From positions 630,542,786 to 630,606,785 of the forward strand of contig CM060915.1 of the NCBI GenBank assembly GCA_030737875.1: 64,000 bases of DNA, written 5' to 3'. Both the position numbers and the translations under genes were made by a program. Each line of letters starts with the position of its first letter. The stretch's first letter is position 1. Below the pieces are notes generated by a model. It did no database searches. It was given only the letters and a program-made list of their open reading frames with translations, and was not told where the DNA came from. This document shows positions 34,816 through 47,745 of the stretch, piece by piece. This DNA is from Allium sativum (taxonomy: Eukaryota; Streptophyta; Magnoliopsida; Asparagales; Amaryllidaceae).

Positions 34816-37576
34816 TGTAATAACCCGGAAATTCTGAGCCAGTTTAAAATTTTTATTTTGGCAATTACAGCGAATTTTCTATATTTAAAATAGATTATTT
34901 TAAATAATATCGACGTAAAATTTATTTTGAATATAGAATCGACGTATATATTATACGCGTCGTCGTTAGAATATAAATATTATATATAATTATAAATAGA
35001 ATTGAAAATGGCGCGGTAGTTCGGTAATTCGATTTCAAACTTCAATTGAATGTACCGGGTGCAAAACAATCCGGATTTTAGTGAAACCAAAAATCATAGG
35101 ATCTAATTGATGATATCTTTCCAACGAATCCGACAAATCAAGATTTCATAGCGGGAATCAAAAGATATGTCCAGTTGAAAATTCTGAATAGTCGCTATGG
35201 AATTCAGGCCCTTAAAAATGGACATTTTGCAAATGACCTCGGATCTCGACGAAACCCGTTTTGTTGGGTCCGTAGTGTCAAATTATCGCTAGGTTTCAAA
35301 TTTCATAATTTTTCGAATCAATATGTGAGCGTGGCATAGGAAAACGTGTTTGACCAGTTTCAGTTGATTTTAATCGACTGGAAATTGGCCATTTTTCCAA
35401 CGGTCTCAGAATTCGACGAAACTAGTTTTGTTAGGACCGTATCGTAAATACGAAGCTAGAAAATATTTTTCGGGAATTTTTAGAGTTAGAATGTGACCCC
35501 GGTAATTTGAAATGTACGTTTAAAATTCAATATAGTGATTTAAATGTAAATTAAACGGAAACTGATTCAAATGATCGAATCAACCTACGATACATATCCC
35601 ATTGTGTTCGGAATGGGTGTAAAACGCTATGGACGACAGGAGGTGGGCCTCGTTTCGAGGTCGGATATAAAAGTCAACCCTTGTGCATAATTTAAATAAT
35701 TAAATAATAAATAAATAAATAAATAAAAAAACCTACTCCCTCCCCTTTTCTTTTTACATAACCCCCCCCCCTCTCTCTCGTTTTCATTTTAAAATCAGAA
35801 ATTAAATAAAAAAAAAAAAAAGGAAAAAACCCCCAATCGCGATCGCAACCCCCACCACCCATCGGCTTCATCGACCGCCGCAACCCCCACCCCCCATCGG
35901 CTTCATCGACCGCCGCCTGCCCCTAACCCTAATTCGACGAAGCCCTCCCTCCTCCACGCAGAAACCTTCCGCGACCCCACAGTCCCACCACCGCGACCCC
36001 CCCCCCCCCCTGAAGCCCGACGAACCCAAAGCAACCCAACCACCGACGCACCCTGGCGCACCCTGCCGCGAACCTCCGAACGTCGCCTCAGAGCCACCGC
36101 CGACGACGCCTCCTCCTCCCCTACGCCAGCTATCGGTGAGTGATTTAGGTAATTTTATTTTTATATTTATTTTTATTTTCGTTTTATAATTTCTGATTTA
36201 TAAAACGATCTAAAAACTAATTACTGTATTTTTTTCTTTTTAATAGATTTATAAAACTGATTTCTTTTAATTGATAAAACTGATTTTTTGTTTTAGGATT
36301 TAGAAACTGATTTTAAAAAACAGAAATTTTATAAAAGAAAGTAAAACAGAAATTTTTAAAAGAAAGTAAAACAGAAATTTTTAAAAGAATTTTAAAAACA
36401 GGATTTTGAAAAGAATATAGAAAACTGTTTTTTTTTTAAAAAAAAGATGTAAAAACTGATTTTTTAAAGAAAATAAAAACTGATTTTATTTTAAACTTTG
36501 AAATAGAAAAAGATTTAATCTTTTAGTAGAAAAAGATCTGAACTTTTAAAAATAAAGATCTTTATATAGGAAATAACGAAGTAAAAATATGTTTTTTAAA
36601 TTGAAAGTGAATAAATAAAAATGTGATTTTTATTTTAAAGACATCGAAATATAAAAAGGTGTGATTTTTATATATGTAGTGACTACGGGCAACGAAGATG
36701 ATAAAAAGGCGAGAATGAAGAAGATTTCTATAAAAGAAGAGTCAAGATGAGTGGATAGCTATAGGTGAGAACTTCTCACCTTTCAATTTAATTTTTCTAG
36801 TTACATATATACCAGGATGCAGACGGTGCTTAGTAGCACCCGACACAATCGTCCACAGACCATGGACTTGTTTGTTTGACTGTTTGGTGATTGATTGCGA
36901 TATTGGTTTGAATGTGGTTTGTGGTGTGAAAAATCGAATCGATAAATTGATTAGGATTAGACGTGCGCCGTTATAAGGCGAAGGAGTAAGGCTAGGTTAG
37001 ACCCTTACTCCAAATTTTGTGGTTTGCATAACGAAAGTGAATTTGATTGATGTGTGAATGGCGTGGGCCTTCACTAGACCGGGGATAAGGCTGGGCCTTG
37101 TCCCGTTTCTAGTATCGTGCCGTTATGCCGCCGAAATTTTCTAAAATATGTTAGAAAAATAAAAATGTCATTTTATTTAAAGAATGAACTGAGTAGATAT
37201 TCATATGTTAAAATAAAATGTTTTATCGTTAAAAATATAATTTTTAACGTGAATGCGAATAAATAAAATATTCACAGGATCCTGGTTTACAGCTGGAATG
37301 ATATCCGGAAAGCTCTGTATCCGTATATCACCTTCAGTTGTGCTTTGTATTATTTTCCGCTGCTATGTAATTTATTGTAATCTCTGATATTTATTGAATG
37401 TAATTTATTCTTTTATACTCTGTATATTCTTGTAATCTGATGCATTGTTGTAATGTACAATGAAATGTTCTTCTGTTTGTGTTCTGATTTGTCCTGTTCT
37501 CAACGTTCAGGGGTTTCGAACGGTCTAGATCGGTTTAACGACTGATTCGGATCGAGCGAAATTCCAGGCCGTCACA
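34816..37576 (+). repeat. L3 3' LTR (2,761 bp)
   Basis: Near-identical copy of 31017-33775, ending GGCCGTCACA and followed by the right TTATA duplication. Differences seen include one changed base near 35143, one near 35258, one near 36188 and small run-length changes near 35710 and 36440. Confidence 0.95.
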
Positions 37577-37581
37577 TTATA

Positions 37582-40500
37582 CGTGCGCCGTTATAAGGCG
37601 AAGGAGTAAGGCTAGGTTAGACTCTTACTCCAAATTTTGTGGTTTGCATAATGAAATTGATTTGATTGATGTGTGAATGGCGTGGGCCTTCACTAGACCG
37701 GGGATAAGGCTAGGCCTTGTCCCGTTTCTAGTATCGTGTCGTTATGCCGCCGAAATTTTCTAAAATATGTTAGAAAAATAAAAATATCATTTTATTTAAA
37801 GAATGAACTGAATAGAAATTCATATGTTGGAATAAAATGTTTTATCATTAAAAATATAATTTTTAACGTGAATGTGAATAAATAAAAATTCATTTACAAA
37901 CCAGACGGTTTGTTTATGTACACCTATTTGAAAGACATTGATTGGGTCGATAAATTTTACACATCGCCCAACTGCACTAATAAAATCTGTGTTTGATTGT
38001 TTGAAACCCCACACGGGTGTTGGGATGAAATTTGAAGTTCACTCATCCTGATTTATTAAATATGTCAATCGATTGATTGACAGGCTGTTATAAGCGTTGA
38101 ATATCTATATTTGATGCTTATACAGTGTAGTGCACTTTGGTTGATGGTTGATTATTTTCAATGCTATTATATTCATGTGTTGTATGAAAATCCATATAAT
38201 TAATTTTATATGGTGATTGATTGGGCCTCATTCCAATTTGAAAAATAAAGAATATTATAAAATAAAAGTTCATGTGTTGACAGTACTCATTCATTGAGAT
38301 TGGTCATGTGTTGAACGAAATATTTTAATAATAAAGTTTACATCTTTATCAATATAAAATAAAAGTTCATGTGTTGACAGTTTCATCCATTGAGATTGGT
38401 CATGTGTTGAACGAAATATTTTAGTAATAAAATTTGCACCTTTATCAATATAAAATAAAAGTTCATGTGTTGACAGTACTCATTCATTGAGATTGGTCAT
38501 GTGTTGAACGAAATATTTTAGTAATAACAACTATTTTGAAAATGAAATATTTGAAATAGAATATTTGAAAATAGAAATTTATGAAGCCGTGTTGATTAGA
38601 TTGACGCCATTTTGACGTGAACGATATTTATATTGATATAAAACGATTTCGAAATGAATTGAATTGAAAACGATTTCGAAATGAATTGAATTGAAAACGA
38701 TTTCGAAATGAATTGAATTGAAAACGATTTCGAAATGAAATGAATTGAAAACGATTTCGAAATGAATTGAATATAAAACGATTTCGAAATGAATTGAATA
38801 TAAAACGAACTCAAATTGAATTGAAAGCGAATCGAAATGAGTTCGAATTGAATCGAAATTTGAATTGAAATTTGAATTGAATAGAAAGGAATTTTAAAAC
38901 GAATTTATAAAGAAGAATTCAATTTTGATTTGAATTGAAATGGAAGTTGAAATTGCTTTTGAAACGAATTCAAAACTATTCATATAATTCGTTTTAAATA
39001 GAAATCGACGAAATATATTATATATATTATATATATATAATAAAATGGCCTGAATAGAACGCGCCGCGCTGCGGCAGTTCGCGAATTTCGACCATTTATT
39101 TCAAACGGACAATACGGGAGATCCGACCGTCGGATTCTCCTAAAACCGGAACCGTTGGGTTCGTATCGAAAAGAGCTTTCTAAAGAATATTCGAAATTAG
39201 AAATCTAACGGTTGGATTTGGAGATACGTCCAAATCAAATTCGAAAAAGGTCGCTGTAAGTGCAGTTCGATGGCCATTGATGGAAATCGACTGTACGGGC
39301 CTTGATAAAATTATTAAAAATAGTAATAATTTGTGTAAAATCATAAGAAATGATTTGGGAAGATTTGGGATGAAAAACTCCATATTTGAAAAGATAAAAA
39401 TAGATTTTTATCGAAATGAACTAGTTTTGAACTAGAATTATAATTCTATTTATTTTTAAATAAATAAATGGAAAGTGAAAAGGGTTTTTTAAAAATAACC
39501 AGAATATCCAATGATTGCATTGGAGTGGACTTGAATCGAAATTGTCTTCGGAATATTTCGATGTTGGAATTCGTGATTATACAGATGTTGTTATGGAAAT
39601 TTGAAAGATATATATGTATATCGTTATTTCCAATACGACATTTGTTAATCGTAGAATTTGATATCGAATATAAGCCGGGATATTTTCTATTCAGAGCCTT
39701 GTTTTTAATATCAAATGTGATTTGGGTTTGTAGTGGATGGTGTCTTCACTAACACTGTTCTTGAACCCAGTTGAGAAAAGATTAAATCTTTTTATTTAGA
39801 TTTAATGAAGTATACCAATTAAAGGATATTTAATTGGAATTGAATTGGTATTGATTTTTGGGTTTATCGTGAACAGTGTTTTAAATAACACTTGTTCTTT
39901 AACCTGATAATTAATGGATTGATTTTTGGGTTTATCGTGAACAGTGTTTTAAACAACACTCGTTCTTTAACCCGATAATTAATGAATGTGATTTTGGGTT
40001 TATCGTGAACCGTGTTTTTAAATGACACTGATTCTTTAACCCAGTCACAGATTAAAACTAAGTGGAGTTTTAATGAATCTTTAATTAGATTGAAATAATC
40101 GAAATGGAGTATCACCAGTTTTGCTCCAGGCGATAGTTAAATCTTTAATTAGATTTGAACGTGAAATGGTAATTGAATTTACCGATAACACTGTGGTGTT
40201 AGATATGAAGTACTACCAGTTTTACTTCATGGGATAAATAGGTTGGGATTGGGAAATTAAAACCAGTGATTACTTCGGTAAGGTTCGCTAATCTCGACTA
40301 GTTGAATCGGAATTCAAAAGAAGAATAAATTCAAGGAATTTATCTTGGATAAAATTAATGGGAACCTTTCCCTATGAATGTGAAATTTAGAAACTAACTG
40401 TCGGTTGGCCAAGCGGAATGGCTTTCTGGGTATTGATCTGATGTTGGTTTCGGCCTTCGGGGTTAATATTTGGGGAATTATTCTCTTGATTAATTTACGG

Positions 40501-42147
40501 TTAGTGACTAATGAATTGGAATGAGGCGTATGTTGTGTTTGTGTAACACTTATTTAAAATATACGCGAGTTATTCGGAAAGACCGGGTCAATCCCATTCT
40601 GAATAACTGATACGACGATAAGTCGAAGATGAAGACGATGGTCGAAGACCGGAGGTCTTCACGTCGTTTGGGTGATAACTGATGATCTTGATTGGGCTGT
40701 ACACCCAAGAAGATGGAAACAGTTAGTGATCGTCCAGACGTACTTGGAGATCGATGGAGATGCGGGGTACTAGGTGCCTCCGGTTTCGTTCAGACCCAAA
40801 ACGGACTTGTAAATGGACTGTGTGTCTGACATCGGATTTCATTCTGTGTGACTGATATCGGTTGCATAGGATGGTTTGCCTGTGTGGCATGCTAAGATGC
40901 AAATGATCAAGGCTTCTGTTGAAAAGCAAAGTCTTGTGGTGATGATCAAAGCACGGCCTTTGTGGCGTAGCTTTGTGTAACGTTTACCTCGCGTGTTTCA
41001 CACCCGGTATGAACCAAAAACGGGAGACGGACCTCAGGGAGGGCCTGCGTTTCCTCCTAGCTAGAAGTGGCGTCAGTGGTTTTACACGCCCTGACGAGTT
41101 TGACTTATGTGGTTGTTGCTGTTGCAAGGCGCCTCGGTTAGATCGGACGATCCGGGTCCGATGGAGTCATTCGTTGGCTCGCTTACGCCCCAAAGGGCGG
41201 CGAAACGTAGTGCTCAGGTATAATAATCCACATCGGTGGACCGGCCCTGTCGCTCCAAGGCTTGCCTGCGCGCTTGCCTGAGACTCGGGCTAGGCAGTCT
41301 CGAATCGGTTGAGGACTATCTTTTGCCTCGGTTCATAGAAGGAAATCCAATTTCCAAATACGCGACTTTGCGGTTTTATTTGTAAACTTATATATGGCGA
41401 CATAGTGGGATGGGGCACTTATGCCGCCTATGATTGATACTTATGATTTGAAGTTGTTTTATATACTATGCACTTATAATAGTATCAAATGATTTGTTTT
41501 CAACGTATCAAGCATTCTTGGCTATTATAAGGTAAAAACCCTATCCTCCGGCTTGCGATTGCATTGTGTGATGGGAACTGGGTCTTATAATAGCTTCATT
41601 CTTCTTTATTTAGCATTGCGCTGTTTGTTTTATGCACTGGTATTCTTGGGAGGAAACCCGTTCCGTGTTATACGGCGTGGTCCCTTGATTTACCTAATGA
41701 TTTAAAATAAAGATTAATAACTGTTTTAGTTCTCACACCAGTCACATGACTGACCTGGAGTTTATTGTTTTAACCTAAACTCTGGGTGCCCTTATTTCGA
41801 CACGGGCAGCTAGTAGTTTTGGTTTTGCAGATTTATATTCACAGGATCCTGGTTTACAGCTGGAACGATATCCGGAAAGCTTTGTATCCGTATATCTCTT
41901 CTAGTTGTGTATTGTATTATTTTTCCGCTGCTATGTATTTAAATGTAATTTAAATCTCTGATATTTCTGTGTAACATTCTATTATACTCTGTATATTCTT
42001 GTAATCTGATGCATTGTTGTAATATGCAATGAAATGTTCTTCTGTATGCGTTCTGTTTTGTCGTGTTTCTCAAACGATAGGGCGTTTCGAACGGCCTGGA
42101 TCGGTTTAGCGACTGATTCAGACCGAGCGAAATTCCTTGCCGTCACA
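37582..42147 (+). repeat. L2 3' LTR, right part
   Basis: Continuation of the L2 3' LTR after L3. It starts CGTGCGCCGTTATAAGGCG, matching 23466 onward of the 5' LTR, and ends GCCGTCACA at 42147. The GATTT duplication of L2 follows at 42148-42152. The tandem arrays recur at about 38252-38532, 38640-38801 and 39853-40046. Confidence 0.93.
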
Positions 42148-42152
42148 GATTT

Positions 42153-43843
42153 GAAACTCTAAATATCCGTGAATTATTTGAAAAGGCCGAGTTAATTCTC
42201 ATTTCAAATAATTGATCGACGATTGAAAGTCGAAGATAAGAAGACGGTGCAAGACTGATGATCTTCACGTCGAATGGAGGGGTGCTACTGATGCTCATGA
42301 TAGTAGTAGCTGCCTTGACGGGGCTGAAGTAGTAGCCACCCGGACGTACTTGTTGATTGTACGGATATGCGAGGTATTGAGTGCCTCCAGTTTCGTTTAG
42401 ACCCAGAACGAACATGTAAATGGATTGCGTGTCTGACATTGGATTTTGTTCTGTGCTGATTGATCTCTATTAAATATGTATATGTTTGGCGGCGGAGAAT
42501 TTATTCTCTTGCTTAACGCCCTTCTCTGAGACATACGAGCTCAGAGGCTATATATCGATAGAAATCAATCGCATGGAGTGAATTGCCTGTGTGGCATGCC
42601 TAAGTGGCAGAGGATCAAGGCTTCTGTTGAAAAGCAAAGTCTTGTGGTTGATGATCAAAGCACAGCCTGTGTGGCATAGCTTTGTGTATAACGTGAATTC
42701 GCGAGCCTCACACCCTGGTATGGACCAGAAACGGGAGAAGGATCCAGGGAGGACATGCGTTTCCTTCTAGCTAGGGTGGTGTCGGTGACCTTCCAGCCCT
42801 GACATTTATATTATTTTCACCTGTGTGGTTGTTGCTATTGGGAGGCGTCTTGGATATATCGGTCGATCCGGGACCGATGGAGTCATTGGGCTCATTAACG
42901 CCCCAAAGGGCAGGGAAACGCAGTGTTCAGGCATTTTGATCCACATCGGTGGACCGGCCCTGTGGCTCCTAAGGGTCACTCGAGCTCTGATCCCGAGACA
43001 CGGGCTAGAGCGTCTCGAATTCGGTAAGGACTATCTTTTGCCTTGGTTCATGATGGAAATCCAATTTCCAAATACGACTTCGTGTTGTTTTGATTGTATA
43101 TGTATATGGCGACATGATATATGGTACCCATGCCGTATATGATTGATAGTTATGATTGGAATTGTTTTTGAAACATATATACACTAGAAATAATATCAAA
43201 TGATTTGTTTTGCTCGTATCAAGCATATTTTGGCCATTATAAGGTAAAACTCTGTCCTCTGGTTTGTGTTGCATTATGTGATGGGAACCGAGTCTTATAA
43301 TGGCTTCATTTTTATAAAAAGCATTGCGATGTTTAAAAGAATTATTTGTTTTAAAGCACTGGCAATCCAATGGAGTAAACCCATTCCGCGAAAGTGGCGT
43401 GGTCCTGTGATTAGCCATATTGTAAAATGTGTTAATTAGATTTCTCATACCAGTCCCATGACTGACTCGTAGTTTGTTTCACTTGCAAAATCGGTTGCCC
43501 CTATTTCTACACGGGCAGCCTTGTATTCAGGTTTTAGCAGGCTCTTTCTGGATAGCTGGAGCTGAAGATGGATTCTATCATTTATTTCTTTTTATGCTGT
43601 TCAGCTCCTGTTGTACATATTATGTTTTCTTTTCCGCTGTAGACTTTTTATGTATAACTGAACTATATTTGTTCTAAGTATGATCCTATATACTGTGTAA
43701 CTCTGATGATTATATATATCCAGTGTATTCTATTGTACATAATCTGGTGTATTTAATTATTTATGTTCTGCTGTTATCTGTATATGTGTTATATTCCAAA
43801 GATTTACCCTTGCACCATCTTATCGGGGTTTGGGGTCGTCACA
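42153..43843 (+). mobile_element. L1 solo LTR, right part
   Basis: This resumes the L1 LTR after the L2 insertion and aligns with the 3' third of the L2 LTR (for example GGCATGC with AAGGCTTCTGTTGAAAAGCA near 42620, and the TATAAGGTAAAAC region near 43240). It ends GGGTCGTCACA with AGTAC following at 43844-43848. Next comes unrelated AT-rich DNA with no primer-binding site, which supports a solo LTR. Frames within it (such as 42825-43142) are not recognised as proteins. Confidence 0.9.
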
Positions 43844-43848
43844 AGTAC

Positions 43849-46800
43849 AGGAAGAGTTACCAGACATGCATTTTGTTTCCAAGTAAATATAATACATCTT
43901 AAAACGTGCTTCCATTTGATGCCGAACTCTACTATATCCATATGCAAGCTGGTTGTGGCACTAAAGCTTTTCTCTATATGTTTGTGTTTAGTGGGTGAAA
44001 ATGGTAGTGAAAGTTGTAAAATACTTGTTATGTGTGGGCACTTTTTGCACGAAGTCAGATGCTCCTGATGTTTACTCATGCATTTACTCATGGAAATATA
44101 ATAACTATCCATATTAAGCTATTTTCTTATTACACGGTATATATCTTTTTGCCATATCATATCTTATTTTTTTTTCAATTTTCTTCATGATACATGTCCA
44201 CCATTTGCTGTCAGTCAAGTCTTTTTGTTACAGACCAATGAACAATTTTAGTAGAATTTCTAGATAGATTTGATGTTCCATTAATAATCAGTTTTTGATA
44301 GGAACACTTCCAGGTCTTGCACGTTAATGATATTTTCCTCAACATTTTTTTGGCTTTTTAGTTGCATTTAAGTAATCTGGACAAATATTTTTTTGTAGTA
44401 AAAGATTCGGTGCTATTGTTGCATTGTATTCACAGTTAGCTTCAGCTCTAATGTTTTTATTCTTATTCTTAGCATGTTAAATTCAAGTTGATATTTCATG
44501 CAACTGATTACTATTGGTTCAGTGCAACATCTTTATTTTAACTATATAGATTGTTTGGGTTATTTGAGAAAATATTCTAGAGTGGGACAAAGAAATATGT
44601 GATAAATTTTCATATTTTCAGTTGCGGTAGTTCCATATTTCTTTATTGAAAAATTGGTAATTAATTACGTACAAAACAAATTAAATAAGCACAAAAGTAA
44701 AGGGAAAAAACGATGACAAGAAAACAGTTCTTTTCGATGTGCAATAATCAGCCTATTTCACGATTCAGTGCAGTAAATCAAAGTGTATAAAAGAATATAA
44801 ATGTCTGGATCAAAAAAAAATTAAGTACACTTTACAATTGTTAGAATATTATGATGCGGTGTATAATTCCTTCAATAATGAGGAAATTGCAGTGTTTCGC
44901 ATCGTGACCCTAGGCTACAAGAATTCATTGATTTACTGCAATGCTTCCAGCTTCCTGTATATCCAATCTTCTCAAGTTAGATTCCCTGATGGCCAAAGTT
45001 TTAAAAGATATGACAAGTAGCTCTGTTAATTCTTTAAGAAAAAATGTTGCACAATTTGGGAGCTTGATCCATTGTTCCATCAAGCATATAATACATTAAC
45101 ATAGGTGCAGTCTTTTCTGGCCATCCTTTTTTGCTTTGTACTTAGAACTAGGTATGGCTTCATCATCTTCCAATATATCTTCAATTCCTATCATTTTTGT
45201 GAGATGGAAAAGATGATGAGATTAAATAGACTGAGACCGCAATTGTACGTTGTTGCAAGTTAAATCATAAAAAGGAGAAAGGGAAAATAGTCTACTACCA
45301 AATTACGATCAGGCCGATAAATGCTTAACCATTAAGCATCTTTAAAAAATTCCCATCACATAACAATGGTGCAGTATGTACATTCATATGCTTGGTTTAG
45401 CGGCTTCTGCTGTTTGAATGTGGGCTGGCATATTTCCTTCTTTTATTCAAAATCGTTGTGATATGGAACTATGTTGGACCACAAGTTTGGTAGATGAGGA
45501 TGATAGGCCACTGGTGTTCCTAATTTAGGTTGCAAATTCAAGAGTTGTAGAAAGGAAATGTGCACAAGCATTGGAGTAAGTAGCTCTATGTTGATAGAGA
45601 TTTGGATCTCAAAAGTATCGTGCATGCTTTTAAAGTATGGGGAATGGAAGGAAAAATTAAATGATTCGAGGGGGTTTAAGGAATAGCTGAAACCAACATT
45701 CATATTTACTAATATGACGTGCATGCCTAGGATGCAAACAAGCTGTAATCATATTATTATAGGGCAACAACGAATCATTTTCTAAACTTTTGTTTGCAAA
45801 AATCCTAAGGCCAAGTTCATGCTAAACGACTTAACAATTGCCCGTGTTGATCATATTATTTTAATTATATTCACAAACTACATCCTTAGAATGTTACTAG
45901 CAAATACACATAACTGTTAGATTTTTGCCGTTAACTTGCTCTATTAAACAAAATCATCATGCTATCAAAGCACAGTTAAGTTATATGTAATGAGTTACTA
46001 CTAGCTACCGTGCAAACGTATAGGCTCAAAATTGCAAGTCATTGGTACCAGTTTTTTTTTTATGTATACATGCGTTGCACCTACATTAACTGTAGGAAAA
46101 GATATGAGCATTGGTTAATGATATTGACATGGAGCAAGTTGATTCTTCACATTCTTAACTTCATTTAAATAATTTTCCAAAGCTACCATATTATGTGTAA
46201 TTTTTTGTTTTAAATTGAACATTTTATTACATACCAATTTTACAGATTCCTTTCAAAAATATCTCACCCCTTAATGTATCATGCATTGCAATTATGGCTA
46301 ATACATTCATCCTAATATAGAATATATCAAAATACCGTATTCTTTTTTCTACAATACATAACATATTATATACCATTAATTCAAGTAAATTTCAAATCAT
46401 AGATTGAAATACCTTTTTAAATGTCTCATTAACTGACCCGAATGAAGCCACAAACGCATTTCCAACTGAATTGTTGTTTGCATTAAAACAACCCCCTAAA
46501 AGTTCTAGCTTAATTGCACCATCAACGTTATGCGCAAACACCTCACATTGCTTTTACGGCCTACCACCTTCCTGACGGCTCTTCTAATCTACGATATATA
46601 ACTACAAATTTGCATTAATTTCCAAGTATAGAACCACCAATCAAATACTATTTTATCTTTGTAGCGACGAATTCATTCTGTCAATAATAACTTTTTCTTT
46701 CTTGCACCACCAACTCTAACCTATGCGAACATAACTATTAAACCTACCAATTCATTTTATGTCAACTTTTACATATCAACAACCAACACAACCCAGCTCC

Positions 46801-46887
46801 AGGCTTCTTCTCCTTCACACTAAATCTCCTTTACCTGGCCGTATGCGAAGCACAAGTTCCAAAGTAGTGTGTGTGTGTGTGTGTGCG
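43849..46887. other. AT-rich DNA, no gene supported
   Basis: Only short frames, none recognised. No tRNA, rRNA or transposon ends are seen. The right end is a (TG)n(TA)n microsatellite at about 46867-46903, which coincides with the break in the 3' LTR of the Tekay-like element. Part of this stretch could be old decayed LTR sequence that I cannot recognise. Confidence 0.4.
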
Positions 46888-46903
46888 CATATATATATAT
46901 ATG

Positions 46904-47103
46904 TAATATTATCTTACGCGTATACAACTTCAAACCCTCATAAGTACTTCATACGGTGTCCGTTTTATGCAAACCAAATGTCTATCTTGACCAGAATTTC
47001 GAGACGGACGCAATGACGTAGTCCATTTCCTTAACTCCAACTATTAAATTAATTATTATTTAATTTATCCTCTTTTAGTGTTGTTAAAATATGGGGTGTT
47101 ATA
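46904..47103 (-). repeat. Remnant of Tekay-like 3' LTR (~200 bp)
   Basis: It matches the first ~200 bp (minus orientation) of the 5' LTR, i.e. about 54985-55186, including CGGTGTCCGTTTTA and AAACCAAATGTCTATCTTGA. Homology stops at an (AT)n run, while the intact LTR continues for another 2.8 kb. The first bases are changed (TATAACACCCC instead of TGTAACACCCC). Confidence 0.85.
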
Positions 47104-47113
47104 TTCTCCTCTA
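47104..47113 (-). other. Degenerate polypurine tract, Tekay-like element
   Basis: The minus strand reads TAGAGGAGAA before the 3' LTR, preceded by ATTTCGGGGATGAAATCC. The equivalent tract in LARD-1 is AAGTGGGGGAGAA. Confidence 0.7.
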
Positions 47114-47745
47114 ATCAAAGGATTTCATCCCCGAAATCTCCTAGTTAAGAAGAATGTGTATCCTACCTTCCATCACCCATCTACTCATCCATCAATCACC
47201 GACATAGATTGTCCTTAAAGACTTCTAATGCTTATATGAACATATGCAAAGGTGTGTGTATATATCCCAACACTAATGCAAAAATCAGGCGATCTAGTTG
47301 ATCTCCTTAATGCAATGTATATTAGTGCCATGAATCCAATATGTATGCAAATAATCCTACTATAACATGTAAGTTCTATAGATGTCCACAATCATTCATC
47401 CCAATGCAACATCCATATGATGATACATCCATTTTCATCCATAAAAAGAAGAAAAATGCACACACATCCATATGCATTATGAGAGTGATTGAGCCGATCT
47501 AGTGCCTAATGTGTGTGTATATGCATCCACGAGCAACCATTAGCAAACACTTGCATCCACTTGCATCCATCAAACATAACATGTTTCGAACACTTGTTTA
47601 CAATCGTGGGACTCCTATGTGAAGGTCGAAGATTCTATCGAGAGGATATACTTAAATGATAGAAACAAGCATAAATAAAAGCTTTGGAAAAGGAAGTTAA
47701 GATCATACCCTCAAAAAGAAAAGGATATTAAGCACGAGTCTTGTC
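47114..47745 (-). other. Tekay-like element, 3' non-coding interior
   Basis: It lies between the chromodomain and the purine tract. In the first part, beyond the first stop after ATWET, residues resembling a YPFLF-type polyprotein tail can still be read to about 47700. The rest is low-complexity ATGCATATG-like DNA. It contains the GCATTAGGCACTAGATC-type segment and AGATTTCGGGGATGAAATCC shared with LARD-1 (about 8960-9547). Confidence 0.75.

Larger units (their letters stand above)
31017..37576 (+). mobile_element. L3: complete short-LTR member nested in L2
   Basis: L3 has LTRs at 31017-33775 (2,759 bp) and 34816-37576 (2,761 bp), a 1,040-bp interior, and a TTATA duplication on both sides (31012-31016 and 37577-37581). 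It begins TGTAATAACCCGG and ends GGCCGTCACA. Both LTRs lack a block of about 3.95 kb present in L2 LTRs (L2 positions about 23772-27718) and join directly at AATAAAATATTCACAGG (33463-33479). Because both LTRs share this junction, the deletion predates this insertion and did not stop transposition. The LTRs differ at only about ten sites plus run-length changes, so this is the youngest insertion here. No coding frame is present. Confidence 0.95.

Noticed and set aside
38596..38814. Repetitive 72-codon frame (ISKSF units)
   Set aside because: It is the reverse strand of a 27-bp minisatellite, whose unit length divisible by three keeps the frame open.
43005..43448. 147-codon minus-strand frame at the end of L1
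   Set aside because: It lies inside solo LTR sequence homologous to non-coding parts of L2, with no protein resemblance.
44838..45103. Short overlapping frames that look somewhat protein-like
   Set aside because: About 50-60 codons each, no motif, and no supported splice partners. Too weak to call.
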